Source: Dactylonectria macrodidyma (lineage: Eukaryota > Ascomycota > Sordariomycetes > Hypocreales > Nectriaceae). From it: a stretch of 64,000 bases of DNA. Where the stretch lies: the NCBI GenBank assembly GCA_020744425.1, contig JAGMUV010000021.1, positions 1,116,001-1,180,000 of the forward strand. Reading direction: 5' to 3'. The position numbers and the translations under genes were made by a program. This document shows, piece after piece, positions 22,073 to 31,871 of this stretch; positions within the stretch are counted from its first letter, which is position 1, and every line of letters begins with the position of its first letter. The notes under the pieces are model-generated. The model was not told the origin of the DNA and did not search any database. It saw only the letters and a list, made by a program, of their open reading frames with translations.

Positions 22073-23917
22073 ACGTACAAAATAAGCTTGCGTGACAAAC
22101 AAGCATGCGCAACAAAAATCCCTTAACCTACATCATTTCTATTTAATCGATTAATTCTCAACCACGAAAGATATTAGACCTAATACTAAGGCCAGAATCC
22201 TTCTCGCCCTTTAGGCCCTTTAAAATGACCCAAAATTAAAGCTCCGACGCGCTGCAGAGATCTATAAAGTTGGTCGTATGATGCTATGGCGCCGGCAGAA
22301 GGTTTTCAATCTCGACATGATTGGATTCCTAAATCATGGGAACTATCTGATCTAGAGGAATAGATCATAGTTCAGCTCATTCTAGACCTAGATAGACGAA
22401 GATTTCCCCCGCGACTACATAGTGTTAAAGAAATGGCCAACCGATTACTCGCCGACCGCGACACGCCACCCGTCGGCAAGCGCTAGGCTTCCAATTTCGT
22501 CAAGTGACACAAAGAGCTCAAGACGCGTTTTTTTGTAGATATGACTACTAGAGAGCTAAATGTGAAGATCTGGCTATTATTTATGACTAGTTCAGGCTCG
22601 TGTAAAACACAATCGCCAAATAAGGCATCCGATCAGATGATATCTACAACTTTGACGAAACTGGCTTTATAATAGGAGTCATTACAAGCAGAATGGTTTT
22701 ATGGAAAACCGAAATCAGTGCAGCCTAGAAGCCGCAAATAGATTACCGTCATTCAGGCAATTAATGCGGAGGGCTGGGCGATCTCGCCATTTATTATAGG
22801 AGCAGGCTAATATTACCTCGCTAACTGGTATTGAGAAAGCAACCTTCCAGGTGATTGGGCTATTGTGATTAGTCAAAATAGTTAGACTGATAATGAGATA
22901 GGTCTTAAGTGGCTTAAGCACTTTGACCGGTATATAGCTAAGCGATTAATTAGTCGCGATTATCTTTTAGTCCTTGATAGTTACGAAAGCCACCACTCTG
23001 TCAACTTTGAGAGATATTGTAAGGAGAATAAGATTATCACGCTTTAAATGCTGCCTCATTCGTCTCATCTGCTTTAGCCTCTTGACGTCAGGTACTAAGG
23101 CTTGCTTAAGAAGGCTTACAGTCAAGAAATAGAGCATCTAATCCGATGCTCTATAACCCATATTTCTAAGACTAAATTCTTCTTAGCCTTTTACGCTGCA
23201 TTCTAGGCCACTATAATAGAAATGAATATTAAGGCAGCCTTTAGAGGAGCTGGGCTTATACCTCTTGACCCAGAAAGTGTGGTCTTAAAGCTTAATATGT
23301 AGCTACGGACTCCAGCGCCAGTTGAGGAGGAGGCCAGCCACCCCACGCCTTGGGTTTCAAAGATGCTAAAGACCGTACTTAAGACTAGATCACAGTCTGA
23401 ATACCTCAAGAGATCAATTAGAAGATATTAAAGTAACTCCCTAGAGTTAATTCTAGAAGCCCTAAAGTCTCTTTCTAAAGGAACTAAGGCGGTTATATAT
23501 AAAGTAGCCTTATTAAGAGCTAACGTCTAAGACCTTCAATAGGCGAATGAGATGCTAAGCTGATGCCAAAGGGCAAAAAGGACCTGATTACAGAAAATAG
23601 GGGTGATGACAGTAGAGGAAGGAAGGCAAGCAATTGATTAAATAGATGTTGATATGCAGGGAGTGGTTGAATCGTCGAGAAGTGGAGATCAGGGAATGTT
23701 AGCGCAACTGGGGGAAAGGCGCTGTAGAGTGTGCAGTAAGATCGGGCATAATGTAAGAACATGTCAGATAGTTGTTGCGATGTCTGGGGAAGAGTATAGT
23801 GAGTAGTTCTAACTGATTAGAAGGTTTGTTATGTGTTTATAGCGATTTTTAATTTTAAAGGTTGAAAATTTTATTACATAGTTATGCTTATTTGTCACGC
23901 AAGCTTATTATATACGT
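22073..23917 (+). mobile_element. Pogo/Fot-type DNA transposon, copy B, strongly RIP-like
   Basis: An 1845-bp element with TIRs beginning ACGTACAAAATAAGCTTGCG (left) and ACGTATATAATAAGCTTGCG (right, inverted), flanked by TA at 22071-22072 and 23918-23919. The interior aligns with copy A's transposase throughout but has very many C->T and G->A differences and tens of stops. Its TIR sequence differs from copy A, so it is a related subfamily rather than the same element. Confidence 0.9.
22171..23806 (+). pseudogene. Pogo/Fot transposase, heavily mutated
   Basis: Aligns codon by codon with the transposase at 12412-14067. Stops arise mostly where copy A has CAG, CAA or TGG: for example GAGGAATAG for GAGGAACAG near 22360, and GCTAGG for GCTGGG near 22485. 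The second catalytic Asp block reads SPDSYESHH-like (LVLDSYESHH) instead of LILDGHDSH, and the terminal zinc knuckle survives as CSKIGHNVRTC. The initiator position is ATA, as in copy A. The DNA is visibly AT-richer than the flanks. This is a dead copy. Confidence 0.9.
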
Positions 23918-23919
23918 TA

Positions 23920-24623
23920 TCTAAAGAATAAAAGAAATTAAATAGCTATATGTTTGGCCATAGCTATGTAAGCTTATATTATTAGGATGGCAGTCCTTAA
24001 TGTGAGAAGCTGGATGTGAAACCGGATGCACGACCCCGAGGTATGAGCCGCGTTTCACATCTAGTCGCACAATAGTGGTGAGATGCGACACTCTGCTCCG
24101 CTGACCCAAGCGACAACTATGCATTGCCGTTTCTCTCGTGGCTCTTTTGCGCTCTCATGGTCAATTCCTTCGATAATGGACGCGCTTATTTCATTCGTTC
24201 GGTCCATAAATCGGTCAAGCATGGCGTCTTTCTGTTTGTTCCTGGGCACCTGTGACTGTTCCTGCATTAGCAGTTTTACGGTCTATCTCATGCAGGAACG
24301 CAACGCCCCCGACTGACGCCCTCTACTGAACAATTCAACAGTGAGCATCGATGAGACCAATTTATGACTATGTAAGCATGGTCAAGTACCCAGCCAACCT
24401 CTCATGACCTCCTGTTTTCATAAATCAAAACCCTCACGTTGTAGATATGGCGGATTTCTTCCTGCCCCGATTGCTGCCGGGGTTGGCCAGCAAGTTGATC
24501 AGGTTGGACCCAACTCTGTCTTGGGTCTAAATATCTGTGCGGAATAACCCTGCAATACTTTGATTTGAGTACTGAATGAGTCCCTGATCTTACTGTATGA
24601 TCCGAGAGATCATTGTTAGTCCC
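23920..24623. other. Spacer without a supported gene
   Basis: Short overlapping frames on both strands near 24060-24316 have no recognisable domain. Otherwise nothing seen. Confidence 0.45.
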
Positions 24624-25352
24624 TCAACATAGAGACTTGTGAAACTCCACGATAACCTCTTGTGAGGGACCTTGTATTAACGGCAGCCATACATTCTTTT
24701 CAAATCTCTTAATCTCCTCAAGACCAAGCTTCTGTACGACCCGAATGCTCCGCGCATTTTTCAAGTGCACATATGCGTACAAGTCGACGTGGATATCTTT
24801 CTCTGTAGCGGCTAACTCTGCCTGATACAACTCCAACAATTTCTCCAAGCTCTCTGTCGCAACCCCGCGGCCCCATGCGCAGGGAAGAAATAAATAGCCG
24901 ATGTCAATAGGTCTCCGATTTATCTGTGGTTCCGATGTGGCCGTATCTTCAGAGCCGCCATGAGTGGGTGCTAAGAGGGTGATTACGCCGGCAATCTCCC
25001 AGTCATTGTCGGCTTCTATCATCCCAGGTTCGCTTGACCTCTGACAAAAGACTGCATAGCCGATTCTTGTCCTATTGTCTTGGGTAGATTGGGGGATTAT
25101 ACCCGCCATCCAATGACGGCTATCTTCCTTGGTCATGCAGGGCCCGTGAGGACTAGAATGTGAGATTTAGTCATGCCCAAGATCCTCGTCTTCAATATTC
25201 ACAATAGGTTAAGTGGTGAATTACCTCCATTGTGTAGCTTGGTCATCACTCCAAACAGTGTGATACCATTCAAGATCTTGTGAGCCTTCACGGTTAGACC
25301 TCAGTCTTCGCAGTAGTAATCGCGATGTACGAATTTCGTCTAAAGAATTCAT
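24624..25352 (-). CDS. GNAT-family N-acetyltransferase, 218 aa
   Basis: Two exons, 25352-25225 and 25152-24624. The 72-bp intron begins GTAATT and ends CTAG, and removing it joins the frames with AGT (Ser) at the junction. Start ATG at 25352 (MNSLDEIRTSRLLLRRL); an upstream TTG was not used. The start with TSRLLLRRL is typical of RimJ/RimL-like GNAT enzymes, which acetylate amino groups using acetyl-CoA. Motif A, which binds the CoA pyrophosphate, is seen as DIGYLFLPCAWGRGVATESL, and the C-terminal part has NARSIRVVQKLGL (motif B). Length is normal and no defect is visible. The substrate cannot be told. It lies between transposon remnants. Confidence 0.85.
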
Positions 25353-25549
25353 TCTGGAAATATCGTAGGAATTGAAATTTCCAACGGCGTCTATGGAATG
25401 AGAAACAATTCGTTTGGGCAAGCTTTTTATATAAAATGCCTCAAATCGAGGGTGGTAAGCACACGTGATGCGGGGTAATCGACCATCCTAGCTGGTACTA
25501 ATTACGAAGGAACAACATGTTGAGCTTCAGTGACTTCTAAAAATCCTCT

Positions 25550-26205
25550 CTACATATATGTACCAGAAATTTTACCCTCGCTTTTAAGGTGCATAAGAAG
25601 ATCAAACCGTAAACTAAGATCGTTCATGACGCCTTGGACGGATAGCTTATCCAGCAAGCTCAAATGGCCGCTTAGTGTTCTCAGCACGACATTCCGCATT
25701 AAACGATCGTGGTCCGCCGTAGAGGTATAAACCTCGAGCCGCCAGTATAAAATCGTCGCTATCCCAGTGATCCTTTACCTCATCTTCAAATTTCCCGATC
25801 GACAGTGTTTTGAGACCGCTTATACCATATTTTTTTCCCCGAGCGCGTACATACTTTAGCATGTAACGTGAGGTTCGGAACTCGTTTAGGATCAATTGAT
25901 CCTCTTGAAAATTCTTTGATAGGTCGCTTGCTTTTCTTCTTTTTGGATGCAGATGTTGGCCAGCCATCATTAACAATGTCGAAGGACTGTTGTTGGTTGG
26001 GTGTAATGGCCAAATTCAGGATACTAGGTCCCGGAAGCGGCTGAGTTTGCGGTGAAGCAAGTACATGATTCTCTGTGTTTGAGACGATTGGATATTTGAG
26101 ATAGTAGAAGTAATGGACCATCATTTTCACTGCCAACGATTCGTCATCAGGGAGGTCGATCTTTCCGGTCACTGCCTCCTGTAGAGATTTAGCGAATGTT
26201 CCATT
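25550..26205 (-). pseudogene. BTB/POZ-domain protein, truncated and frameshifted
   Basis: The minus strand reads RNGTFAKSLQEAVTGKIDLP, then DDESLAVKMMVHYFYYLKYP. These match the middle of a fungal BTB domain, including the ELP/DLPDD turn. The later part reads KKYGISGLKTLSIGKFEDEV and then, after a frame change near 25730, DHDRLMRNVVLRTLSGHLSL and a C-terminal helix ending at TAG 25550. The N-terminal half of the BTB is missing: a TAG stop and a MULE-like fragment lie directly upstream. At least one further frame change separates the YLKYP part from the LTLHAKV part. BTB proteins of this type are abundant in fungi, with mostly unknown functions. Confidence 0.65.
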
Positions 26206-26220
26206 TCGGAGCCACGGCCA

Positions 26221-26510
26221 CTATGCGCTGGCGTGAGGTGCAATAAGCCCATCGCTTGGTCTATGGTTATGGGCATGTTGACTTGCGTTTTCCTTGTATC
26301 TTATTTCCCATCGGTTGGTGCTTATCTTCATCTCCACGGCACTAAAGGAACAAGGACAACCTATCTTCCCTGCGCGGCCTACATAGTTACATTGCCAAAC
26401 ACGCCTCTTCTTCGCTATCATTTCTTTGCTAGAGGCAGCTTCATTAGTTGTTCCTCACACTCGGCTGATATAGCAAATGCATCTCGTTTGTCTGATTCGG
26501 ACTCTGTGAA
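26221..26510 (-). pseudogene. MULE-type (FAR1/WRKY-GCM1-like) zinc-finger fragment
   Basis: The frame reads KKRRVWQCNYVGRAGK, then CPCSFSAVEMK, NRWEIRYKE and HAHNHRPSD. This Cys-Cys...His-x-His arrangement before Pro-Ser is the N-terminal DNA-binding finger of Mutator-like transposases and FAR1 relatives. A second frame upstream (DFTESESDKRDAFAIS) probably belongs to the same protein, with a frameshift near 26425. The transposase core is absent. It abuts the broken BTB gene, so it may be what truncated it. Confidence 0.55.
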
Positions 26511-26540
26511 GTCTCCATTTCTGTATCAGTCTGGTGCTCA

Positions 26541-27057
26541 GTGCTACTCCGTAAAGTCCTTTACGGTACTGCTTGGAAGGTCGGCGCAGCGTTGGGTCGA
26601 CACAATGCCCAAATTGCTACTCTTCGGCAGGAAGGCTACGATCCGACCTATTATTATGATGTGGAGCTTGATTATCGGTCCCCCGTCCTTGAGAGCTGCA
26701 GTGCAAGCCCGGCCGGCCAGAGTCTGGCGGGATATTCTGGTAACGTCCATCACGAAGTCTCTCAATGGCTACGCCGACGCTATCAGAGGAACGACTATTC
26801 TCAATCCTGCCTCTCCCAAATACCACGAACTCAAGCCGACATTCGATGCGCATTATGTGCCAGAGTTTTACATCGACGATGCAGAGGCCATTGAGCGAAA
26901 TAGTCGCGATTACTTGGCTCGCACGGCAAAGCTGAACAGCAACGCTAGTGCCGTTGCAGGCTTTCTATCCATACGGGCCGTCCGTATTCCATACGTATGG
27001 AATAATGGATTATTCCGAAAAATATTATCCCCGCTATTGCAGTCTGTTTCAGAGTGA
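26541..27057 (+). other. Unassigned open frames
   Basis: Two overlapping plus frames look protein-like (YGTAWKVGAALGRHNAQI near 26560; KYHELKPTFDAHYVPEFYID near 26840) but switch frame. Neither could be assigned to a family. They may be a frameshifted gene remnant. Confidence 0.3.
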
Positions 27058-27082
27058 TCCCAAACCTATCGTCTATGCTGTT

Positions 27083-27607
27083 TCATACTTCAATCTCAGC
27101 TCTGTCTGCAGCCGATAGCAGGTAAACTATTGAGTCTTTCCAGAAGAAGGTATTCGTAGCAGCCATGCTCTTCTGCTGATCCAGTACAGACTTCCGTGTC
27201 GAACTATGTTTTTTGATACTACTTTGGGGATCAATTTGGTGCTTCTGTTCTAGGTGATTTCTGACCTTAGAAGTGCTATTGATAATAAATAATTCTTGCC
27301 TGTTCTTTCTAACCGTACACTCGTGATAGTAATACACCTCTTTCTTATCGCTACCTCGAAAGTATTGGAGGCCATGCTTCCAGATGTGTAATAAGCCTAG
27401 ACGAAATCCCTTCTTTGCAATTGTCGCGCGTTTCACGTAGGTGATACGGTCCTGTACGAACTCATCCGGAGGTTCGTGATATCGAACAGGGGCTGGTGAT
27501 AGAGTATGGGTTGGTGATGGCGTAGGGACAGGAGATGGTGTAAGAGACGTTGAATTTAGTATCATTATAGTCAATGGAGACGGTAAGGTTGAAGTTGATG
27601 ACTCCAT
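27083..27607 (-). pseudogene. hAT transposase N-terminal fragment with BED-type finger
   Basis: Starts at ATG 27607 with a Ser/Thr/Pro-rich leader. The segment GLLHIWKHGLQYFRGSDKKE, then YYYHECTVRKNRQ, STSKVRNHLEQKH has the Trp...Cys...His-x(4-5)-His layout of the BED-like finger in fungal hAT transposases; the first CxxC is partly lost (HEC). The frame ends after DSIVYLLSAADRAEIEV, and the catalytic part is missing. The hAT-type left end lies 230 bp upstream at 27840, supporting a 5' fragment of a larger element. Confidence 0.6.
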
Positions 27608-27735
27608 AATAATAGCATACAAGAGGTTGTTATGTGAGTGGAAAACTCAGCTGTTCTCAGGGTTTCATAATTTCATTCCGTTCTGAATGTTCTAACTGCA
27701 TTAGTCTAAGATTCAGTCACCCAGATCTATTTATA

Positions 27736-27840
27736 GCCGGACCAGTCTGACCATGGTCTTGAGAAATCCTCAGACCAGACCAAGTCTTGGCGGTCTAGAC
27801 CAGACCAAGACCAAGTCAGACCAGACCATTCCGATCACTG
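27736..27840 (-). repeat. hAT-type 5' end with GGTCTGGTCTG subterminal repeats
   Basis: Reading down from 27840 the minus strand starts CAGTGATCGGAATGGTCTGG and then carries several GGTCTGGTCTG / CTTGGTCTGG repeats over about 100 bp. CAGTG at the tip plus clustered subterminal repeats is typical of hAT ends. The partner end was not found. Confidence 0.65.
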
Positions 27841-28299
27841 CACTTGTTGTTGGCGCGACGACAGGGAGGGGTCCTTTTTCAGGTTCACTGTTGAAGAATT
27901 ATGCAGCAAATTGTTAGTCGAGACGAGGGCTTTTCCTCCTCCTTTCGGCCATGGCCAATCAAAGACTGGTGGAAAAAATATAAGAGATAATACACAACCT
28001 ATATTTCTTGTAGGTATTTTGGACTCGGAGGAAAATGTGCGACCTTCTCGCCAAATCTAGTTAATCAGGCGGGGTGAGTGAGCCAGGTTAGCTATCGGGT
28101 GAGCAGGGGTGGTGAGCTTCCGGTCGCTTAAGCTGGGTAAGCTGGGTGAGCCAGGCAACCACGCAGGACGTGGTACTGGACCAGTTGGCAATAAGTACCA
28201 CCCGCACTATGGAGTTCAACCTTTGCAACCTGTCATTTTGTCAGCAAAAAAAAAAAAAAAACCTTGGCGCAGCCATCTTTCTGATCATTCTGCCCGCGC
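27841..28299. other. Spacer, upstream region of the membrane-protein gene
   Basis: Contains short GCTGGGTGAGCCAGG-type repeats near 28090-28160 and a 15-A run near 28246-28260. No ORF supported. Presumed promoter of the gene that starts at 28300. Confidence 0.45.
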
Positions 28300-30321
28300 A
28301 TGGACCGATCCCGAACAACAACCATAACTTATAAGGCAACAGCAATAGAAGAGTCTATACCTGCTGAATCACCCAATCACCAAACCAGGCATAACGAGAG
28401 CAACACTACACCATCAAGCATGAGTCCTGGCATCTTCAGCGGCCTAAGGGGCGCGTACTCTGGGATAGATCCCCAATACATAACCGGAAGTGTGGCCGAC
28501 GCATCAGCCTCGACTTCCAAAATATACAGCGCAGACGAATACTCGGAAACCAGTCACAGGGAGCCATCTTATCAGGATGTGGACGCAATTCCGCTGAAAA
28601 CTCATTTCGCGCCCAAGATGGGGTTGCGGCCCCTTCCACCAAGCGGCGCCCCAGCTGAAGTCGGCAACTTTCCTATGCCTGCGTGGGGAATACCTACGAG
28701 GAAAAGGCTGTTGAATTGGAAGGAAATTTTGCTAGTTATGACATGCCTCGTCACATGCATCATTGGTGTTGTAACTGTTGGCGCAAAGTATGTGGCTGTC
28801 CGCATTGGCCAAACCTACCAACTCGTTATTCTTGGCTTTTGTATATCCATCATGGGATTCTGCACCCGAAAGTCCCTGCAGCGGCTTCTTTTGTGTATCG
28901 AAACGAGCAGAGGTGCCACTGTCCAAAGGCCAACTATTTTACAGAATCTCGATGCGATTCTGTTTTGTAACCCCATCGCAGAGGGTTCGGACTGGCACTA
29001 TAGGCTCATCTTACTCGTGTTGCTCCTGGCTCCACTTGGCTTTGGTGCAGCGTACAAGATATTCTCTGGTGGAGAAAGTACTATGGAACTAAATACCCGA
29101 AACCTCACCTATGGACTGACTGGACCCCCGGGTACTCAACACGTCGGCTTCGGCCTATCCCAATTCGTTAACGCGACCTCGTCTTGGTTGTTTGACCCCG
29201 GATTTAACCGAACTTATGGCTTCAACATGTTTGTCCAAAATAGCAACACAACCATAATGTTGGATGGGCCGATCGCAAAGGACGTCCAGAACATTCAGGG
29301 TACTCTTCGCACAGGCGATTTCAAGGACATTACAGCCACAGTCAATGCAACAATTTGCTCGCTTAACACCACTCTGATGTACACTAGAGACGAACTTGAT
29401 GCCAGTTTTACTATTCAGGTAAATGCCGGCGGTGTTGATGTCAATGCATACCAAAACTTTGTCTACAATACGTCGTTTTGGTTTGGTATCATGATACCCG
29501 ATGGTTCAACATACTCCACCGTCTGGATTTCTTGGTGGACAGACTTGCTTAACCAATCCTTTGGATCTGAGGTTGGCCAATACAACCTCCATCGACAAGC
29601 GGTACAGGGGCGATGGAGAATAACTCGAGACTCCGTTTCTCTAATTAATGCTACTGTTCTTCCGGGTAAGCATTATTACGATGGTCTTGAGAATACGCAC
29701 TTGGCTATCGGTGCCTTATTCTCCTCAGCTCTCACAGAATACGACTACAAATTTCTGAAATACTCGCCCTCAAGATGGCAAAGCATTACCAAATACGCCG
29801 AATATATTAGAAACGACGCGACAGTCGTCGCTTCAGTAGTATGGGCACGTATTACTGCCCTCCATGGCTCTGAAGCCCAAGATATCACTGATCCTGGAAT
29901 GATGAAAGTATATTCAGCAGATACCGCCGTCCAGTTAACTCGCGTAACCCTGAAACAAGGGTGGGACGAAGGCTGGAAGCTATACTTGATGTTAATTATT
30001 CAACCCTCGGTTATGCTGGTAGCAATTACTGTCCGGCTTTTGTTTTACTCTAGCAGTCCTGTTAGCGAGGACTTTGGTTTAATATCGTTCTTGGCAGCAG
30101 TAAAGCCGGATACTTTGGGAGTATTACATGGGGCGGGATATTCTGGGAAGCTGATAAGACCACTGCCTATGAGGTTTTGCAATGGTGACGAACCAGGATC
30201 AGACGAAACGCATATGTCCAGCGGAACGACAAGAGGGAATGGAGATATTGGGAAAATTTCTGCACTGCTTGGTCAAGGTGGAAACAACGCTGTGACCTAC
30301 CGGGGAAGGAAATATAAATAG
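28300..30321 (+). CDS. Large fungal multi-pass membrane protein, 673 aa, function unknown
   Basis: A single uninterrupted frame from ATG 28300. Residues 1-135 are polar and likely cytosolic. Hydrophobic segments lie at about 140-162 (WKEILLVMTCLVTCIIGVVT), 172-188 and 235-253. They are followed by a loop of about 300 residues with many N-glycosylation sequons (NATSS, NRTYG, NTTIM, NATIC, NTSFW, NATVL), which argues that this loop faces outside. A last segment is at about 560-583 (YLMLIIQPSVMLVAITVRLL), followed by a polar tail. This layout is common in ascomycete-specific membrane proteins of unknown role. No defect is seen. No intron is needed. Confidence 0.75.
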   Translation: MDRSRTTTITYKATAIEESIPAESPNHQTRHNESNTTPSSMSPGIFSGLRGAYSGIDPQYITGSVADASASTSKIYSADEYSETSHREPSYQDVDAIPLKTHFAPKMGLRPLPPSGAPAEVGNFPMPAWGIPTRKRLLNWKEILLVMTCLVTCIIGVVTVGAKYVAVRIGQTYQLVILGFCISIMGFCTRKSLQRLLLCIETSRGATVQRPTILQNLDAILFCNPIAEGSDWHYRLILLVLLLAPLGFGAAYKIFSGGESTMELNTRNLTYGLTGPPGTQHVGFGLSQFVNATSSWLFDPGFNRTYGFNMFVQNSNTTIMLDGPIAKDVQNIQGTLRTGDFKDITATVNATICSLNTTLMYTRDELDASFTIQVNAGGVDVNAYQNFVYNTSFWFGIMIPDGSTYSTVWISWWTDLLNQSFGSEVGQYNLHRQAVQGRWRITRDSVSLINATVLPGKHYYDGLENTHLAIGALFSSALTEYDYKFLKYSPSRWQSITKYAEYIRNDATVVASVVWARITALHGSEAQDITDPGMMKVYSADTAVQLTRVTLKQGWDEGWKLYLMLIIQPSVMLVAITVRLLFYSSSPVSEDFGLISFLAAVKPDTLGVLHGAGYSGKLIRPLPMRFCNGDEPGSDETHMSSGTTRGNGDIGKISALLGQGGNNAVTYRGRKYK

Positions 30322-30791
30322 GGCAATAAAATGATACAATAATATTAAGCTCCAATTTACTTCATTCTCATCAGTTCATTGATGAATATTTATTGACTAT
30401 AACCCTCATTTAAAGCTCTGTGTAGACGCACATGACTTGGTCACTTCAAAGTTTAGTTTCAGCACAACACTGCACTGCATGATATCACTGTGCTGATATG
30501 AAAAGATTCAATGGTATTCACTAGGGTTTGAAATCTCAATGCACTCTTTAGTCAGTGTTTATTAGCTATTGAATTGCAGCTCATATGCACAATTTCCTGA
30601 GGAAACCGTTGGCATTCTGCCTTAAACTTGCCAATGATCGACAGCACTTCATCCTGGTTCATCATTAGCCAGAGCTCAACCAGCTGACTCGACCCCATAG
30701 TTATGCCCGACGAAGGGCGAGAGGATGAGCAGGTAAACTAGCCACACAGTGTGGCCCGGGCCAACTACACTGAATAGCCACGTGGACCACA
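30322..30791. other. Spacer without a gene
   Basis: AT-rich 3' flank of the membrane-protein gene; no ORF or repeat recognised up to the TA that flanks the next MITE. Confidence 0.5.
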
Positions 30792-30793
30792 TA

Positions 30794-31078
30794 TCCCATA
30801 GAGTGTCGTAAGCCTCCAGTTGGAAGTTGGTCCCACACTATCCTAGCTAAGACGCGAGTACCTCGAACTACCTACGAGCTCTAGAAACCCATACTACGTA
30901 AGCGGCAATTCTAATCGGCATAAGATAAATCATGTACCTCTATGTAGTGAGGTGATCTGCAGTGACATCTATGATCCCCCATTTTCAGTGCGCGGCAATG
31001 TACCGACCAATTCATCTACTGTCATTGATCAAACATCCTTACAGCGGCCAAAATGGAGGCTTACGACACTCTATGGGA
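30794..31078. mobile_element. TA-flanked MITE, family 1, copy 2 (285 bp)
   Basis: Inverted ends begin TCCCATAGAGTGTCGTAAGC and are perfect over about 26 bp. TA duplications are at 30792-30793 and 31079-31080. Similarity of the arms extends a few bases outside on both sides (CCAC near the TA), so the true tip may be slightly farther out. Ends resemble the element at 15878-16133. Confidence 0.8.
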
Positions 31079-31080
31079 TA

Positions 31081-31525
31081 AGTGGCCCCATCTCTATTTC
31101 ATCCACCTCGCCCGCGCTCAGCTTACATAATAATCCACTACATTCGGACCTGAAAGTGGATGTAATAGAGTGGATTTAGGTGGACTTAGGTAGATTGGGA
31201 TGTTCCCTGACCCTGTACAGTCCATAGACCTATTTTTGTATATAAATGCCTATTAAATCGGGGTACCTGGACCTAAGTTAGCAAGTCGATCACCTCTACA
31301 GCTAATCTTATAACATTATACGAGAAACTGCCCCTGTTGAGGGCGTTTTCAACAGATTTTCTGCTATTATTTTTGCACAGGAAATTTTTTTGATAATATC
31401 AGTGAACTAACCAGGCCAGCCAGGCTAATAACAGCACCTCAAAGACCGTCTTTTTCGTCATTTCACAGGCTGGGCTTGGTCAGAACGCGCTCGTAATACT
31501 AGCCCTTGGCTGTAGGACTTTAGCT
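31081..31525. other. Spacer without a gene
   Basis: No supported gene. It leads into the truncated pogo element; the join between host sequence and transposon is somewhere near 31550. Confidence 0.45.
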
Positions 31526-31762
31526 ATGATATTCAACATTATGGCTTATGCAAATAGGCTTATAATGACAGTAGAGGAAGCAAGGCAAGCAGTTGATAAG
31601 ATAGATGTTGATGCGCAGGTAGAAGCTGAATTGTTGAGTAGTGGTCGAGGGAGGTTGGCGATACCGAGGGAAAGGCGCTGTGGAACTTGTGGAAAGGCCG
31701 GTCACAATGCAAGGACCTGTCAGACTATAATTGAGACCCCCGAGGAAGAGCATAGCGATTAG
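31526..31762 (+). pseudogene. Pogo transposase C-terminus with intact CCHC zinc knuckle
   Basis: A 78-codon open frame. From VEEARQAVDKIDVDAQVEAE onward it is the end of the pogo/Fot transposase. CGTCGKAGHNARTC is a complete CX2CX4HX4C zinc knuckle, which copy A has partly lost. The acidic end EEEHSD is shared by all copies. The first ten codons are unrelated sequence read into the truncation point. It could be expressed only by accident; treated as a relic, but the frame is intact. Confidence 0.7.
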
Positions 31763-31871
31763 TTTTAATTGATTGATTCCATTGTTGTGGTTTTATTGAT
31801 GTTTGAATCTTAGAGGTTAGGATTTTTGTCACGTTCGCTTGTTTGTCCCACTCGCTTATCATGTACATTAT
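31555..31871 (+). mobile_element. 5'-truncated pogo/Fot element (3' end with TIR)
   Basis: From about 31555 the DNA matches the last part of the transposase in copies A and B, and continues to a right-hand TIR of the copy B type (TTTGTCACGTTCGCTTGTTT... ending TGTACAT, then TA near 31870). The left 1.5 kb of the element is missing. Confidence 0.75.

Noticed and set aside
12314..23917. Copies A and B as the two ends of one large composite transposon
   Set aside because: Both are complete with their own TIRs and TA duplications, and their TIR sequences differ.
26541..26894. Possible aldo-keto reductase (YGTAWK) on the plus strand
   Set aside because: The six-residue resemblance is not followed by the expected catalytic residues.
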